From NCBI RefSeq assembly GCF_004210375.1, contig NC_134828.1, positions 25,412,400-25,476,399 of the forward strand: 64,000 bases of DNA, read 5' to 3'. Of this stretch, positions 49,701 to 59,100 are shown piece after piece. Made by a program: the position numbers and the translations under genes. The notes beneath the pieces were generated by a model. That model worked only from the letters and a program-made list of their open reading frames with translations. It did no database searches and was not told the origin of the DNA. Source of the DNA: Tachypleus tridentatus. Lineage: Eukaryota > Arthropoda > Merostomata > Xiphosura > Limulidae. Within the stretch, counting starts at the first letter, position 1. The number at the start of each line of letters is the position of its first letter.

Positions 49701-52700
49701 CCAGTCTGGAATCTGTGTGATACTACAGAATATTTCTACACTTTAGTTTGTGGGTGCATTATAGTTAGTTTCTTGGTATTTGGTGAAGATCTGCCAACTT
49801 CTCTCTCGTCAGTAATTCAAAATTAACAATATTAGCAGAAAGCTTGGAAGCGTAGACATAAATTCAAGTTCTCAGAAGTCTTTAACTTTAATAAACATTT
49901 AAAACTCTCGTGCAGTGAGCCCCCTTCCCCCCGCCAGTACAGCTGTAAGTCTATGGATTTACAATGCTAAAATCAGGGGTTCAATTCCCCTTGGTTGGCT
50001 CAGCAGATAGCCCGATGTGGCTTTGCTATAAGAAAAACACACACGAACACTTGTGTAGTGTCATGGTTTTTATGTTATTAGAAAGTTGCTATTTGTATAA
50101 GTATTTTTCAAATATGTTACATCTTATAAAGTTTTATAGAGATACCAATGTAACTTGAAGCTCTGGAGCATTGTCTGCAGAAGAATTTTTAATAGAAATA
50201 CTGAAACAGAAGCAATTTTAATAAATTTACTGAACTGTTCATAATACAAAAATAATACTATTTCAAAGTTGCCACAAACTTTGAAAGTCTGAAAGTCATG
50301 TGCTTTGAAAAGAGGATCTAAAAATTAGAATCCAATTTTTTTTTCAAAAATTGAAAAACAAAAAGTTCTTCTAAATTGGGGCCATGAAAAAGTACAGCTA
50401 AATAACAGAAACTTCTGAGTAACATTTGAATTTTATATTACTGTTGAAAAATTGCAACATTTCAGTGTTACAGTTGTGTGTACCGATTGAAATGTAAATA
50501 CTAACTTTCATTTCTGTACCATTGAATGTTTTCTGTGTTCCAATATTTTTTTTTGGCTGAAGTTTTGACATCCTATTTACTTATACCATTTACCTGACTC
50601 ATTTCTCTCAGAATTTGTTAATTAGGTTAGTGATAAATATTTATATTAATTTTCACTTTCTAAACTTTAAAAACTGCTTGAAATGACTTATATCATTTCT
50701 CATTATCCTGCTAAAAAATGGTATTTTGATTTCATTATGTACTGTGTTGTTTTCAGTTTTAAAATTAACTGTCTTGTCAGTTTCACATTCCACAGTACTA
50801 AGAAGTGATAGTGTATGAGCAAAGTTGGTATTTGATAATTTGACAAGTTACCTTTAAGTTACAAGTTTTTCTTTATTGCTAGTAATTTAGGTTATATTTG
50901 TTTCCAAGAGGCTGAAACGTTTTCATTTTGGTTTACCTGTTTAATTTCTTATCTTAATCTTGTACTTCTGTAGAGAAATTTTTTTTTCCTTCTTATATTC
51001 ATTAATGAAAACGGGCTCTTCCTGTAGGCACAACGAAATAATAACATTTTCAAATATATATACGTTTGGTATAGGTATTACATCTAACTAAAACTGAGCA
51101 AAGTTTTAACTTGAAAACGAATAAAATTATTTTATCTTTTATTTAATGTCTCATTACTCACTTATTCATATTCTGTAGAAAAGTTGTATATTCACACTTC
51201 TAATGTTTAGAGTTTTAACAAAGAAACAATATATTCATTTGAATGCATAATCAGTGTATTAATGTTGTTACACTGGATTCACATATTCACCCAGATGTAT
51301 TTTACTAATAATTCACCAATGAATTCACTAGGTTATGAGTTAAAACAATAGTTTGTATTTTCTGGTTCTCGTTTGCATTTCAAGTACACAAGATAAAAAT
51401 GAAATAACATATGAAAAAATGTATCCTCTCAGACCACTAACTGCAAGTGTCACTTGTTATGTCAAAACATGCTTCTCTTGACTATTTTATCTACATTTTT
51501 TTACCATTTGGTTAGATGTTTATGTAACATGTCAATTAGTTCTTAACCATTTTAACCTTGGGTTTAATGACTGTTTATCATGGGAGTTACTGTTGAACAA
51601 AGTACTTAAAAGGACGCAAATTGTGTTTCTAATGAAGTTTATTATGTGTTGTTTGTGAAATGTTTTAAATGGGAATTATCTTTGGTCTATGAGATATTGT
51701 TTAAATAAATATTCAGAACATGCTACTCACCTCTTTACAGAATGAACGGCTAATACTTCTTGCCACTGCCAAAATGTTTTTGGGCAAGCACCAGGGCATT
51801 TGAACAAAATATTCGTGTTTTGGTGTGCATTGTGCAATTTTGTGATCAATCATCATTAAACTATATCCCAAATAAGAGGGGGACACATCCCCTACTCTCC
51901 TTGAGCACTTTGTGTGTAGCAAAAGCTTATTCTTTTCCTCATCACTGCAGTATTCTGCTCTGTTCAGCATTACTGAGATTTTAAAATTCAGATTATTACT
52001 GTTACTTTTGGTTACCAATTTGTTATTTTGTCTTTCTTTTAAACTAAGTTTCTTGTTTTGTACTCAGAAGGTAAACAAATAATTTTATGAATCATCTCAA
52101 AGGTAAATTTGCATATCCAGGTTTTTGACATTACCCACAATCCACTGAACACACTTTGATGGTAAGAAATGTTACAAGCATTCTGCTTTAAGTGGTTGGT
52201 TCTTTTCTTTCTAGGTACAGCATGGTCAGGTGGTTGGGGTGCCTGACTCGCAAACTGAGGGTTGCAGGTTCAAATCCTCATCACACGAAACATGCTCGCC
52301 TTTTCATCCAAGGGGGCAATATAATGTGGAGGTCAATCCCACTATTTGTTCATAAAAGAGTTGCCCAAGACTTGATGGTGATGACAAGCTACCTTTCCTC
52401 TAGTCTTACATTGGTAAATTAGGGATCACTAGTGCAGATAGCCCTCTTATAGCTTTCTACAAAATTCAAAAAACAAACAGTCCTTTCTATTTTCTTTATC
52501 TCAGATCCAGGATCCTTCATCTTTTTATAACTTTGTCAAGTTGTCCTTGCCACTTGCTTTTATTTCCTGTTTTTTCCCCAGTAAGTTACAGGAAACCCCA
52601 TGTTTGCTACTTTTTTCTGGCTATACACCCCAACCTCCAGTTGCTACACTCTTGCAGACCTTGAGAATCTTATTGTATGAAATATGTTTGAGATTCTTCA

Positions 52701-54695
52701 TTTTTTCTTAAGGTTCAATCCCTTGAGTCTCTTCTTCTAGTTTTGGGATACATTTCCTTTCCAACTTTTTCTTTTTCACTTTGTCTGCTTTTCTTCATCT
52801 TTTATTTCCTCAGCTTCTTAGCTATCTGGCTATATTTCAACTTTTTCTGAAGCTTGACATTAAAGTCTTAACAACTTTACTGAGTAAAATTAAACCTATC
52901 TGTTCTCTACCTTTTTTTGTAGTGTCCTGTTTAACTAGTTACTTTGTTTCTGGGATTTTTTTAGTTGGGGTATCTTATTTTCTGGAGATAGACTCTCTCA
53001 GTCTTATTTTGCAGAATTCAGATTGGCATCTTTCCTTTAAGTTTATGTTGGGGCAGGGGTTACTGTATAGGTTGGAAATTTGAATCATGCTAGCTTATCC
53101 AGAGCCATCTCTGTTCACTTTATTTTCCAACTTATCTTGGTCCATGAGATTCCAGTGGTTTGAAGTTTTAGGAGCCTTGTAAGATTGCCCCTCTTTTGTT
53201 CGTTGTTCACTTTGCACACTTCTGGAATCCCTTTGAAGAAGACAAGTTGCACAGATGTGTTTAAGTATCTCTCCTTGACTTCTTAATTTCAACATCTTTC
53301 TACCTCTTATTTAGTCTTTTCATCCCTCATCAGATGTCTTTGTGTCTTTGGCACCTAGACGAAGCTGTCTCTTCTTTTCAGGAAATGAATCATGTAGAAT
53401 AGATCCTTGACCCCACTCCAGGATTTTACTCCCATTTTTGATAAAGGTTTGGCAACCTGTTGTTGACCTGTCACCCTTGGATCAATTCCTTGTAATCTCT
53501 CAGTTCAAGATGGAAGGCTTTCTTAGTCTGTGATGTACATTGTGTAATAGATTATGAATTACTAAAACCAATATTTTGAATATTTTTCTGCACAATCCAA
53601 TTTCTCAGACTGCCAATTACTTTCCTCATTTTGCTCAGAGTAATCAGTATTTTTTTCAATTCTAGACCATTCTCTTCAGATTGGCTACAATCCTATATGT
53701 TTTCATTTGAGTCATGAAGATTTTTGCATGTGGGATGTATATATTGGATTTACATTTCCACTATTATTTTGACAATTAGCTTCTTCTTATTTTGTTCAGT
53801 GAAACATCCTATGTTGTAATGTCCCTTATATTTAGGAGTCATTTCATTTGGGTTAGTTGGTTAAGTTTCTCTTGATCAGAAATAAAACAGGGATATCTAT
53901 CTTCAAATGTAGTATAGTCTGCCCTAACACTAAGGACCAAACCATTTGTATTGATTGTGACCATCCAAATGGGTATTGTGTTCTATTTTGGGTGCAGGTT
54001 TGGGATGATTCATCCTTACAACTCCATGTTCTTGTAAGTATTTAAGTATTTCTCTTACATGTTGTATGCTTTGATGTATTACCAATACCTATATCACCCT
54101 AGCTATACTTAACATACATGGTCTGCCAGTTCCCGAGATGTACAGGACAGTTCACATTTCACCCACCTTCATAACAATTTAGCTTCATACAGGATGTCCT
54201 TTTGTCAGAACCTTTCTTCTCTACCACTTGTGCTAGGCAAAGAGTATTTCCTGCTTGACATGGATTTATCTCTCACCAAGTGATGTTCTTATTGAATCCT
54301 TCCAACCCCAGGAGGAGATGCACTTTACAAATTTTGTCACTATGCCCTTAGAAGGAAGACAGTCCTTTGACTTTCTATACATTGGCCCTTCCACAATATT
54401 CTCATTGTGGGGTTCTAGCTCTTTGTTCTATGGAGAGGTGAGTTTCTATCTGAAATACATTTACAGTGAGGGAAAAGTTACTATTTAGAAATGGTATGAC
54501 AAATACATTTCTCTCTTTCTTTAGGAGATCTTCGATGTTTTCTGTGACATCGATAAAAGGTCAACATTTTATATCTTTGAGGTAGCACACAACACAACCA
54601 AATTTCACAATTGTATGGCTAAGCTCTTAGCTCACCCGCTCCAGCGACCTTCTCAGATGGATACATTTTACAAAGTGGACTTTTCAGAAGATTAG
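34697..54695 (+). CDS. BABAM1: BABAM1 (MERIT40/NBA1), BRISC and BRCA1-A complex scaffold; ten exons
   Basis: Join of 34697-34784, 36223-36348, 38414-38568, 42146-42204, 43478-43598, 44412-44493, 45401-45425, 47954-48077, 49336-49422 and 54525-54695. All phases agree; 1038 bases, 345 residues plus stop (human about 329). MERIT40 holds together the K63-specific deubiquitinase complexes: BRISC in cytoplasm and BRCA1-A at DNA breaks, with BRCC36, BABAM2 and an Abraxas-type scaffold. Residues 1-120 are acidic/polar and poorly conserved. The VWA-like domain starts at 124 with IICVDLSSEM (D128, S130 at the MIDAS-like site). Further landmarks are SKHRIDKRHQF near 165, LPPPYVV at 234-240, SCYFFMDVLYIH near 270, and the signature HNCMAKLLAHPLQRP at 317-331. 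ATG has A at -3 and G at +4. Identity comes from these blocks aligning with human MERIT40. Exon 1 and the poorly conserved N-terminal exons are less sure than exons 4-10. Confidence 0.92.
36223..36348 (+). CDS. BABAM1: BABAM1 exon 2
   Basis: 126 bases between ACTCAG and G|GTAGGT, encoding NERLDTQVSLHIPSE and an acidic stretch. Stop-free only in this frame, which matches both neighbours. Confidence 0.75.
36411..36518. mobile_element. 108-bp hairpin MITE with TTAA ends (BABAM1 intron 2)
   Basis: Starts TTAACCTGTTCAGTGCTGTA and ends with the near-inverse TGGCAGTCAACAGGTTAA. Internal arms GACGAG..AACTCGT and ACGAGTTAA pair as well, so the whole element folds on itself. The TTAA ends suggest piggyBac-type mobilisation. 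Confidence 0.75.
38414..38568 (+). CDS. BABAM1: BABAM1 exon 3
   Basis: 155 bases after TTTGTTTAG, donor ATT|GTAAGT. Encodes APADKEKPTCP, then RRHSLSAPQYKPRTLDEE, ending PEKI, which leads into the VWA-like strand of exon 4 (human EKIIICLDLS). Confidence 0.88.
39330..40100 (+). repeat. Degenerate ~80-bp repeats in BABAM1 intron 3
   Basis: Around 39710-40020 at least four loose units share GCTGT, TCTTTATGT/TCTTTGTGT, CACTATTTATTCACT and AGAGCCAA.. blocks. An AG microsatellite lies at 39336-39350. No exon is seen in the rest of this intron. Confidence 0.45.
40887..41013 (+). mobile_element. SINE family C in BABAM1 intron 3
   Basis: CTCCAGTGGCACAGCAGTAT head, TAGAAACCAGGTTTTGATAC B-box region, GGGTAGAGCACAGATAGCTT body and TAAATAAACAAA tail. 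Confidence 0.85.
42146..42204 (+). CDS. BABAM1: BABAM1 exon 4 (VWA-like first strand)
   Basis: 59 bases, acceptor ATTTCAG, donor GG|GTGAGT. Encodes IICVDLSSEMESSPFKLGDG, matching human IIICLDLSEEM and carrying the DxS of the degenerate metal-site loop. Confidence 0.92.
43478..43598 (+). CDS. BABAM1: BABAM1 exon 5
   Basis: 121 bases, acceptor AAAATTAG, donor TGG|GTAAGA. Encodes RLSALEMMKRTLEIFVHSKH and IDKRHQFVLTILHENTLW, aligning with human KMIEMFVRTKHKIDKSHEFA. Confidence 0.95.
44024..44301 (+). mobile_element. SINE family A in BABAM1 intron 5
   Basis: Complete, with an intact tRNA head (GGCCCAGCATGGCTAGGTGG; GGGTTCGAATCCC). Perfect 11-bp duplication AACTTAATTCA at 44013-44023 and 44302-44312. 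Confidence 0.92.
44412..44493 (+). CDS. BABAM1: BABAM1 exon 6, followed by U12-type donor
   Basis: 82 bases after TTTCTGCAG. Encodes LGDFTSDPKEICGMLEDLNE, matching human SGLTSDPRELCSCLYDLE. Ends at A|GTATCCTTTT, an exact match to the minor-spliceosome (U12) 5' splice-site consensus. Confidence 0.92.
45401..45425 (+). CDS. BABAM1: BABAM1 exon 7, 25-nt microexon
   Basis: 25 bases between AACATTCAG and AT|GTAAGT. Joined to its neighbours it gives CNLSSIFEIMSEQVELPV. This aligns without gaps with human FNLEGLFSLIQQKTELPV, and bridges exon 6 (phase 1) to exon 8 (phase 2); without it the frame breaks. A U12-like branch site ATTCTGAAC lies with its A 12 bases before the acceptor. Confidence 0.88.
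45750..46822 (+). repeat. Irregular satellite-like array in BABAM1 intron 7
   Basis: Six copies of GTCTAAAAATTTGTGATAAC with associated blocks CCCAAGACCCCCC, A-run, TACAGAATTAACAAA, AAAATGGAATTTTGGAGG, AAGTCCCTTTGCAGACACCT and TGCAAAGTTTTCTTGG. Copy starts are about 45750, 45994, 46163, 46289, 46514 and 46693. Spacings of 126-244 bases show deletions and partial duplications within units. ORFs through it on both strands are by-products. Confidence 0.88.
46924..46993 (-). repeat. 28S rRNA-derived fragment in BABAM1 intron 7
   Basis: Antisense 28S sequence (CGCTAGATAGTAGATAGGGA then CAGTGGGAATCTCGTT), preceded by ATTTCTCCAAGCCCATTCCC. Same 28S segment as in the element at 22165-22389, and sharing its TTCTCC variant at the left edge. 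Confidence 0.75.
47954..48077 (+). CDS. BABAM1: BABAM1 exon 8
   Basis: 124 bases after TTTAATCAG, donor GAG|GTAAAG. Encodes SEQVELPVLSNPAVLPPPYV then VRLLLIYGRS, matching human TELPVTENVQTIPPPYVV and TILVYSR. Confidence 0.95.
48292..48410 (+). mobile_element. SINE family B in BABAM1 intron 8
   Basis: CTCTAGTACAGCTGTAAGTC head, ATGCTAAAATCAGAGGTTCG and ATTCCACTAGGTGGGCTCAG, then AGATAGCCCGATGTGGCTTT. A short TACTGCA lies on both sides (48282 and 48414). Confidence 0.85.
48420..48665 (+). repeat. Triplicated 40-60-bp repeat flanked by inverted arms
   Basis: Three copies of CAAAGTTATGTTTATGGAAT plus TAATAGTTTCAT (48429, 48523 and 48584). The arm AAGTCGATCTATAAAATATT (48479) is inverted at 48636-48664 (AATATTTCTCTATAGATCGACT region). 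Confidence 0.75.
48760..48880 (+). mobile_element. Old SINE family C relic
   Basis: Degenerate: GGATGCTTATCATGCTAAAA, ATCAGGTTTCCATATAG, GCAGAGCACAAATAACCTAT, TGTGG. Head not clear. Confidence 0.45.
49022..49114 (+). CDS. Candidate in-frame cassette exon of BABAM1 (31 codons)
   Basis: Lies between exons 8 and 9. Pyrimidine-rich acceptor TTTACATGCAG, donor AAG|GTACTT, 93 bases, open in the BABAM1 frame and phase 0 at both ends, encoding DEQKLFCLLMVAKSYAIK and 13 more residues. Human MERIT40 aligns well without it, so inclusion would insert 31 residues into the VWA-like domain. It may be an alternative exon or a chance ORF. Confidence 0.3.
49336..49422 (+). CDS. BABAM1: BABAM1 exon 9
   Basis: 87 bases after a long T-run and CCAG, donor CAG|GTATGC. 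Encodes IVKNFLDSCYFFMDVLYIHD then SPNEDNKSQ, matching human KKMFQCPYFFFDVVYIHNG. Confidence 0.95.
49919..50048 (+). mobile_element. SINE family B in BABAM1 intron 9
   Basis: GCCAGTACAGCTGTAAGTCT head, AATGCTAAAATCAGGGGTTC and AATTCCCCTTGGTTGGCTCA, then AGATAGCCCGATGTGGCTTT. Possible diverged duplication CTCGTGCAGTG / CTTGTGTAGTG. Confidence 0.85.
50060..52200. other. BABAM1 intron 9 interior, AT-rich
   Basis: No exon found. A 101-codon minus-strand ORF (52018-51713) overlaps a GC-richer patch (51740-51960) that looks like a fragment of an unrecognised repeat. I do not call it a gene. Confidence 0.4.
52215..52475 (+). mobile_element. SINE family A, diverged, in BABAM1 intron 9
   Basis: GCATGGTCAGGTGGTTGGGG head, GGTTCAAATCC B box, GGTCAATCCCACTATTTG, GTTGCCCAAGA and GATAGCCCTC. 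Many substitutions and deletions make it an old copy. Confidence 0.85.
52490..54250 (+). mobile_element. Decayed DIRS-like fragment in BABAM1 intron 9
   Basis: GC-richer than the intron around it. Around 53435-53540 the plus strand reads LIKVWQPVVDLSPLDQFLVI then SQFKMEGFLSL. This is the start of a DIRS/gypsy-like reverse transcriptase (pattern W-P-V-D-L-S-L-N, H-F-K-M-E). The remainder is too decayed to read, and only the central block is firm. Confidence 0.5.
54525..54695 (+). CDS. BABAM1: BABAM1 exon 10 (C-terminus and stop)
   Basis: 171 bases including TAG, acceptor TCTTTCTTTAG. Encodes EIFDVFCDIDKRSTFYIFEV then HNCMAKLLAHPLQRP and a 14-residue tail ending FSED. The HNCMAKLLAHPLQRP block matches human MERIT40 residue for residue, and is the strongest single piece of evidence for the gene. 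Confidence 0.97.
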   Translation, partial: EIFDVFCDIDKRSTFYIFEVAHNTTKFHNCMAKLLAHPLQRPSQMDTFYKVDFSED

Positions 54696-55070
54696 TTTTA
54701 AGGCTATTAAGCAGTACAATACTGCATAACTATTAAAGGTTTTTGTGCAAATGTGAAAACTTGTAATCATGGACCTTTGTAGATAATTACAAGTGAAGCT
54801 GCTGTGTTTTATATCATTAAAACTTGCAATAAAAATCTGTTACCTAACTTTTCAGGAAATCCAAATAATTCAATCAGTTTGACTTCTAGCTGTGTTATTA
54901 AAAATACTGTATTTATTACATCAAAAATTTGTATTGAGTATGTATGTAAACAGATAGGATGTTACTGAAAAGTATTTATCATATTTATCTGTAATATCAT
55001 TGTGATGGATAATGTTATATACAATTTAATCATCTTTTGTAATGTAATAAAATGAACATCATACTGTTTA
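54696..55070 (+). terminator. BABAM1: BABAM1 3' UTR with two poly(A) signals
   Basis: AATAAA hexamers lie at 54828-54833 and 55046-55051. The second is followed about 25 bases later by a T-rich stretch (55075-55090), as expected downstream of a cleavage site, so it is the better candidate. Confidence 0.55.
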
Positions 55071-55089
55071 TAACCTTTTTTTTTTCTTT

Positions 55090-56060
55090 TCGGAATCATA
55101 CACTATCGTATGTGTACTAATTCTGTTAATTTAAATGGTGGCAGAACTTCTGTTAACAGTGGATGTTTTAATGCTGTTTACTGTCAATTTATGATTAGTA
55201 TTAACAGTTGTTCTTAGTAATAATTTTAGATATCATGCAACATGTATTTACTAAAGAAATCATCTTCCATTGCCAACCAAAGAGCAGTTATATTTATAAT
55301 CTTTGATTATGTTACTTTCAATACTTGGTCTAAAGAAAGCAACATCTGCTATCAACAAAGAGATGATAGTTAGGTTTTTAGTTATTATACTTTAACAACT
55401 GGCTAACCATCGAGATTAAATAAATTCATTACTGCACATAAAGCTGGTTCTTTTTTGTTTGCTTATTGCTTTGTTCCCATTTTATTATTTGAAGTATTTA
55501 TTGGTAAATAATTTATTGTTATATAATTTATTATTTGTTTTTAGGTCTAGAGTTTCAGTTCAAACAAAATTAAACTCATTTTGTATCGTTACACTAATGT
55601 TTGAAGCCATTATATATAGTCGATTTAGTTGACAAACTTGATAGGATAACAACTCGTTTCAGGATTGAAGAGCAAGATAACAAACATATTTTTCTGGTAT
55701 CAATTTTTTGTCAAGTATGTTCATGCCATAAACCCATCCAAAACAAAAGAAGCATAGATCAGTTTTATGTTCCCTGGCTGCAAAACTCAACATAACCCAA
55801 GTTCATTATGAAAGGGTAATGGTCATTTTAAATATCTTCATCATTTAACTTGGCTAATGATAAATGTATTTCATTAAAGGTTCAAGATAACTGTAAAGGA
55901 TGATAGTCACTTAATGTTAATTACCCAAATATTTTATGTCAAAATTTGGTAAATTTGGATTCCTTATTTAGTACCCATATATGAAGGTTGAGATGGCCTT
56001 AAAAACGTTTTTGATTGGCTTATAGTTTCTGCATTTGTTTAAAGTTGAGAGAGTGTTTTG
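55090..56060. other. Intergenic, AT-rich
   Basis: No gene, SINE or array I can support between the BABAM1 poly(A) region and the nested SINEs. Confidence 0.4.
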
Positions 56061-56069
56061 TACTTTTTT

Positions 56070-56410
56070 AATTTAGCACAAAGCTACCCAAGGGGCCCCC
56101 CGCTAGTACAGCGGTATGTCTCCGGATTTACAACGCTAAAATCAGGGGTTCGATTCCCCTCGGTGGGCTGAGCAGATAGCCCGATGTGGCTTTGCTATAA
56201 ATAAAAACACAAAACACGCTACCCAAGGGTTGTCTGTGCTCATTATCCATAATGTAGAAGTGAAAGACAAGAAGGAAGGCAGCTAGTCATCACCATCCAC
56301 TGTCAACCTTTGGGCTAAACTTTCACAAACAAACAGTGGGATTGACTGTCACTTAATAATGCTCTATGACTGAAAGAGCAAGCATGTTTGGTGGGCTGTT
56401 GAAACAAACC
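56070..56410 (-). mobile_element. Old SINE family A, minus strand, split by a family-B SINE
   Basis: Left part AGCACAAAGCTACCCAAGG (to 56093) and right part from 56218 (GCTACCCAAGGGTTGTCTGT, then AGGCAGCTAGTCATCACCAT, AGTGGGATTGACTGTCAC, GCAAGCATGTTTGG) are the complement of the family-A body. Heavily diverged. Confidence 0.8.
56094..56217 (+). mobile_element. SINE family B nested in a family-A SINE
   Basis: Near-consensus copy: CCGCTAGTACAGCGGTATGT, CAGGGGTTCGATTCCCCTCG, AGATAGCCCGATGTGGCTTT. Perfect 11-bp duplication GCTACCCAAGG at 56083-56093 and 56218-56228, derived from the host SINE. Confidence 0.95.
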
Positions 56411-56555
56411 CACATTCCTTAGATTTGCTTCACAAAATTAGTATTTTGCAGTGAGAGTAATGCAATAAGTGCAACCCTATTGAAGTGGTTAGACAAATTA
56501 AGAGTTTATTAACGACTCCACACTTGTCAGCATTTGAATCATGTGTGTAACGAAT

Positions 56556-56689
56556 CGCCTCCCTTGTAGCACAGAAGTATATATGTGGACTTACAGTGCT
56601 AGAAACCAGGTTTTAATACTCTTGGTAGGTAGATCACAGATAGTCTATTGTGTAGTTTTATGTTTAACTACAAACAAATTCACCACTAC
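56556..56689 (+). mobile_element. SINE family C
   Basis: CCCTTGTAGCACAGAAGTAT head, CTAGAAACCAGGTTTTAATA, GGTAGATCACAGATAGTCTA and a tail ACTACAAACAAA. Confidence 0.85.
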
Positions 56690-56799
56690 GTGTGTCCAGT
56701 CTTGCCTTGTCTGTCACCTTCACGCCACTTTCAGATTTTGTTTACCTGTTAGGTAAGACCTTAACTCTTACCAATAATTCACATCCAACCTCCATGAAT

Positions 56800-57360
56800 A
56801 TTAATACGTACAATCTAAATTCACCATTACTTCAAGCTGGACAAAGGAAATTTGCTTAATCTTCGAATACCCCTAACGGTTAATTATTTTTTTCTTTATA
56901 AATTTTTATCATCAAATTAACTACCAGATAGACAGAACCATAATTCTGTTATTAGGGCGAAGAGAAGCAATTGTTTAGGCACCACTGATTATCCTTCAGG
57001 CTTCTTAGAGGCCTTAATGATTTAAAATCGAAAACTACTGAGGACTGAATTGAAATTCCAGCTCTCTTCTTCTTCATGCCGTCTCAGTACCACTTAAGTT
57101 TGATCAAAAACTTCTCAGGTAGGTTATTTTGCGCCTTTTCAGTGAAAGTGGATTTTTCAGGTAATCTCCCCCATACGCAGCTAAGTCTCCAAGCTTAGAC
57201 CCTCACTTCACGAGCGGAACGAAGAAAGGAAATTACCAATGGTCACCCCTGGGAGAATTTAAATAGAAAGATTTGCCACAAAAAAACAACAAAACTTTAA
57301 AACATGGTACTTCAATCAAATTTTCGGAATGACGCTTAACCACAACTTCACTTGACATTC
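56800..57360. other. GC-richer sequence without an identified gene
   Basis: Composition differs from the AT-rich surroundings (56.98-57.25 kb). The phrase CAGTGAAAGTG.ATTTT at about 57138 recurs near 58418, suggesting two pieces of the same unrecognised repeat either side of the SINE pair. No open frame of note. Confidence 0.35.
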
Positions 57361-57365
57361 ACACA

Positions 57366-57618
57366 TGGCCAAGCGTGTTAAGGCGTGCGACTCGTAATCT
57401 GAGGGTCGCAGGTTCGCATCTCCGTCGCGCCAAACATGCTCGCCCTTTCAGCCGTGGGTGCGTTATAATGTTACGGTCAATCCCACTGTTCGTTGGTAAA
57501 AGAGTAGCCCAAGAGTTGGCGGTGGGTGGTGATGACTAGCTGCCTTCCCTCTGGTCTTACATTGCTATATTAAAAACGACTAGTGCAGATAGCCCTCGAG
57601 CTTTGTGTGAGATTCAAA
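57366..57618 (+). mobile_element. SINE family A (first unit of a dimer)
   Basis: GGCCAAGCGTGTTAAGGCGT head, full body, but with diagnostic changes near the 3' end: CTATATTAAAAACGACTAG in place of CTAAATTAGGGACGGCTAG, and CTCGAGCTTTGTGTGAGATT. Joined by a 44-base linker to the next copy. Confidence 0.9.
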
Positions 57619-57662
57619 ATCAAACCAACAAGCATAAATACAAATGCCCACATCCGAGTGGC

Positions 57663-57932
57663 AAAGGCCCAGCGTGGCCATGTGGTTAAGGCACTCGACT
57701 CGTAATCCGAGGTTCACGGGTTCGAATACCTGTCACATCAAACATGCTCGCCACATCAGCTGTGAGAGCGTAATAATATGACGGTCATTCCTATTATTAG
57801 TAAAAGAGTAGCCCAAGAGGAGGCGGTGGGTGATGATGACTAGCTGCCTTCCCTCTGGTCTTACACTGCTAAATTAGGGACGGCTAGCACAGATAGCCCT
57901 CGAGTAGCTTTGTGCGAAATTCAAAACAAATA
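57663..57932 (+). mobile_element. SINE family A (second unit of a dimer)
   Basis: GGCCCAGCGTGGCCATGTGG head, GAGCGTAATAATATGACGGT and GTAGCCCAAGAGGAGGCGGT subfamily markers, and an A-rich tail. The same markers appear in the copy at 60606. Confidence 0.9.
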
Positions 57933-57959
57933 AACATTCACATATAAAAGAAATTTACA

Positions 57960-59100
57960 AAAACTGCAGTCACGAAAAGCATATCTCAAGTAAGCCACCT
58001 AATATGCAGTTGTGATTCACAAATTATACTGTATATTTACAAAACATTCATTAGACTCGTTAAGGAATACGAATCCATGATTATATACAACATGAAAGAA
58101 CACTTTCGCTAAACTTCAAAACTGGACTTCACGACCAGCATAACACATCTGATACTACACATTATCGTACTATATAGAACACTACGCAGAATTACCTCCC
58201 ATTAAGACAAGATTAATCAATCTTGCTAGTTAATACTATAAAATCGCAACTCACTCTTCCACTCTATAGCTGCTACCCGACAAGTCTGGAGAAAACACGC
58301 AATGATGAGAACATGCCACAACATTAAAGGGGAATACGTCTTAATATTTGTAGTTTTCAGGTCTGTCAGAGCCAACTTAACCCAAGACTGCTCTTTATCT
58401 GGTCGGGCTTTAATTTGATCAGTGAAAGTGAATTTTCTCCGGATACTTCACTGGTCTTGTAAATTCCAGTCAGGCCAATTTGTCTGACAATTTTATAGTA
58501 TTTTGTAGACAACTTCTCCTTGGATCTTTTCACCACTAGACCTTCCTCACTTTTACTTTGCCAACTTCTCGTCCGTTTATTCTTCTACTCTAAAGCTCAC
58601 ACACGGGTTCCTTGTAGCTTTACAGTCCACGACATTATTCTCAAACGCCCCCAATATGTAAAGACCAACTCTCCCTGGTGTTGGTCAGAGAAGGATTTAA
58701 TAATATTCAAAACCCGGATGTCAAGTGGTTTGAAATTTTAAACACTGTAATCCAAACTAGTTCCAATCTAATTAACTGCTTTTGTTTCTCGGGTGTCTTG
58801 AAGCCTCACATCAACGCTGCATTTGGCAGTCGTGATATATGATCACTCATCTTCACTTTAAGGACTTCTCTGTCACGAACTTTTTCAAGCGTACCAAAGT
58901 CCGATCAATTACCCCAAAAAATCGCCTAAATTTTACCAAACTCCGTTAGCGGCGTGAAGAGAAATAATTTCTCAGAGCCCTTGATGATCTCTCGGAGTCC
59001 TACGGGACTTGCAAGATTAAATTAGAACTGTTTGCTTCCTGTGTTGGTGTTGAATGCCACCGCAGTGTATAGAAAGTGTCCAACAGGGCTTGATGGTTTT
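57960..59100. other. Intergenic, GC-richer and degenerate
   Basis: No gene recognised. Short ORFs (for example 58520-58741) lack similarity I can name. Could be decayed transposon sequence. Confidence 0.3.

Noticed and set aside
51713-52018. 101-codon minus-strand ORF
   Set aside because: Overlaps a plus-strand ORF in a repeat-like GC-rich patch within a BABAM1 intron; no start or splice support.
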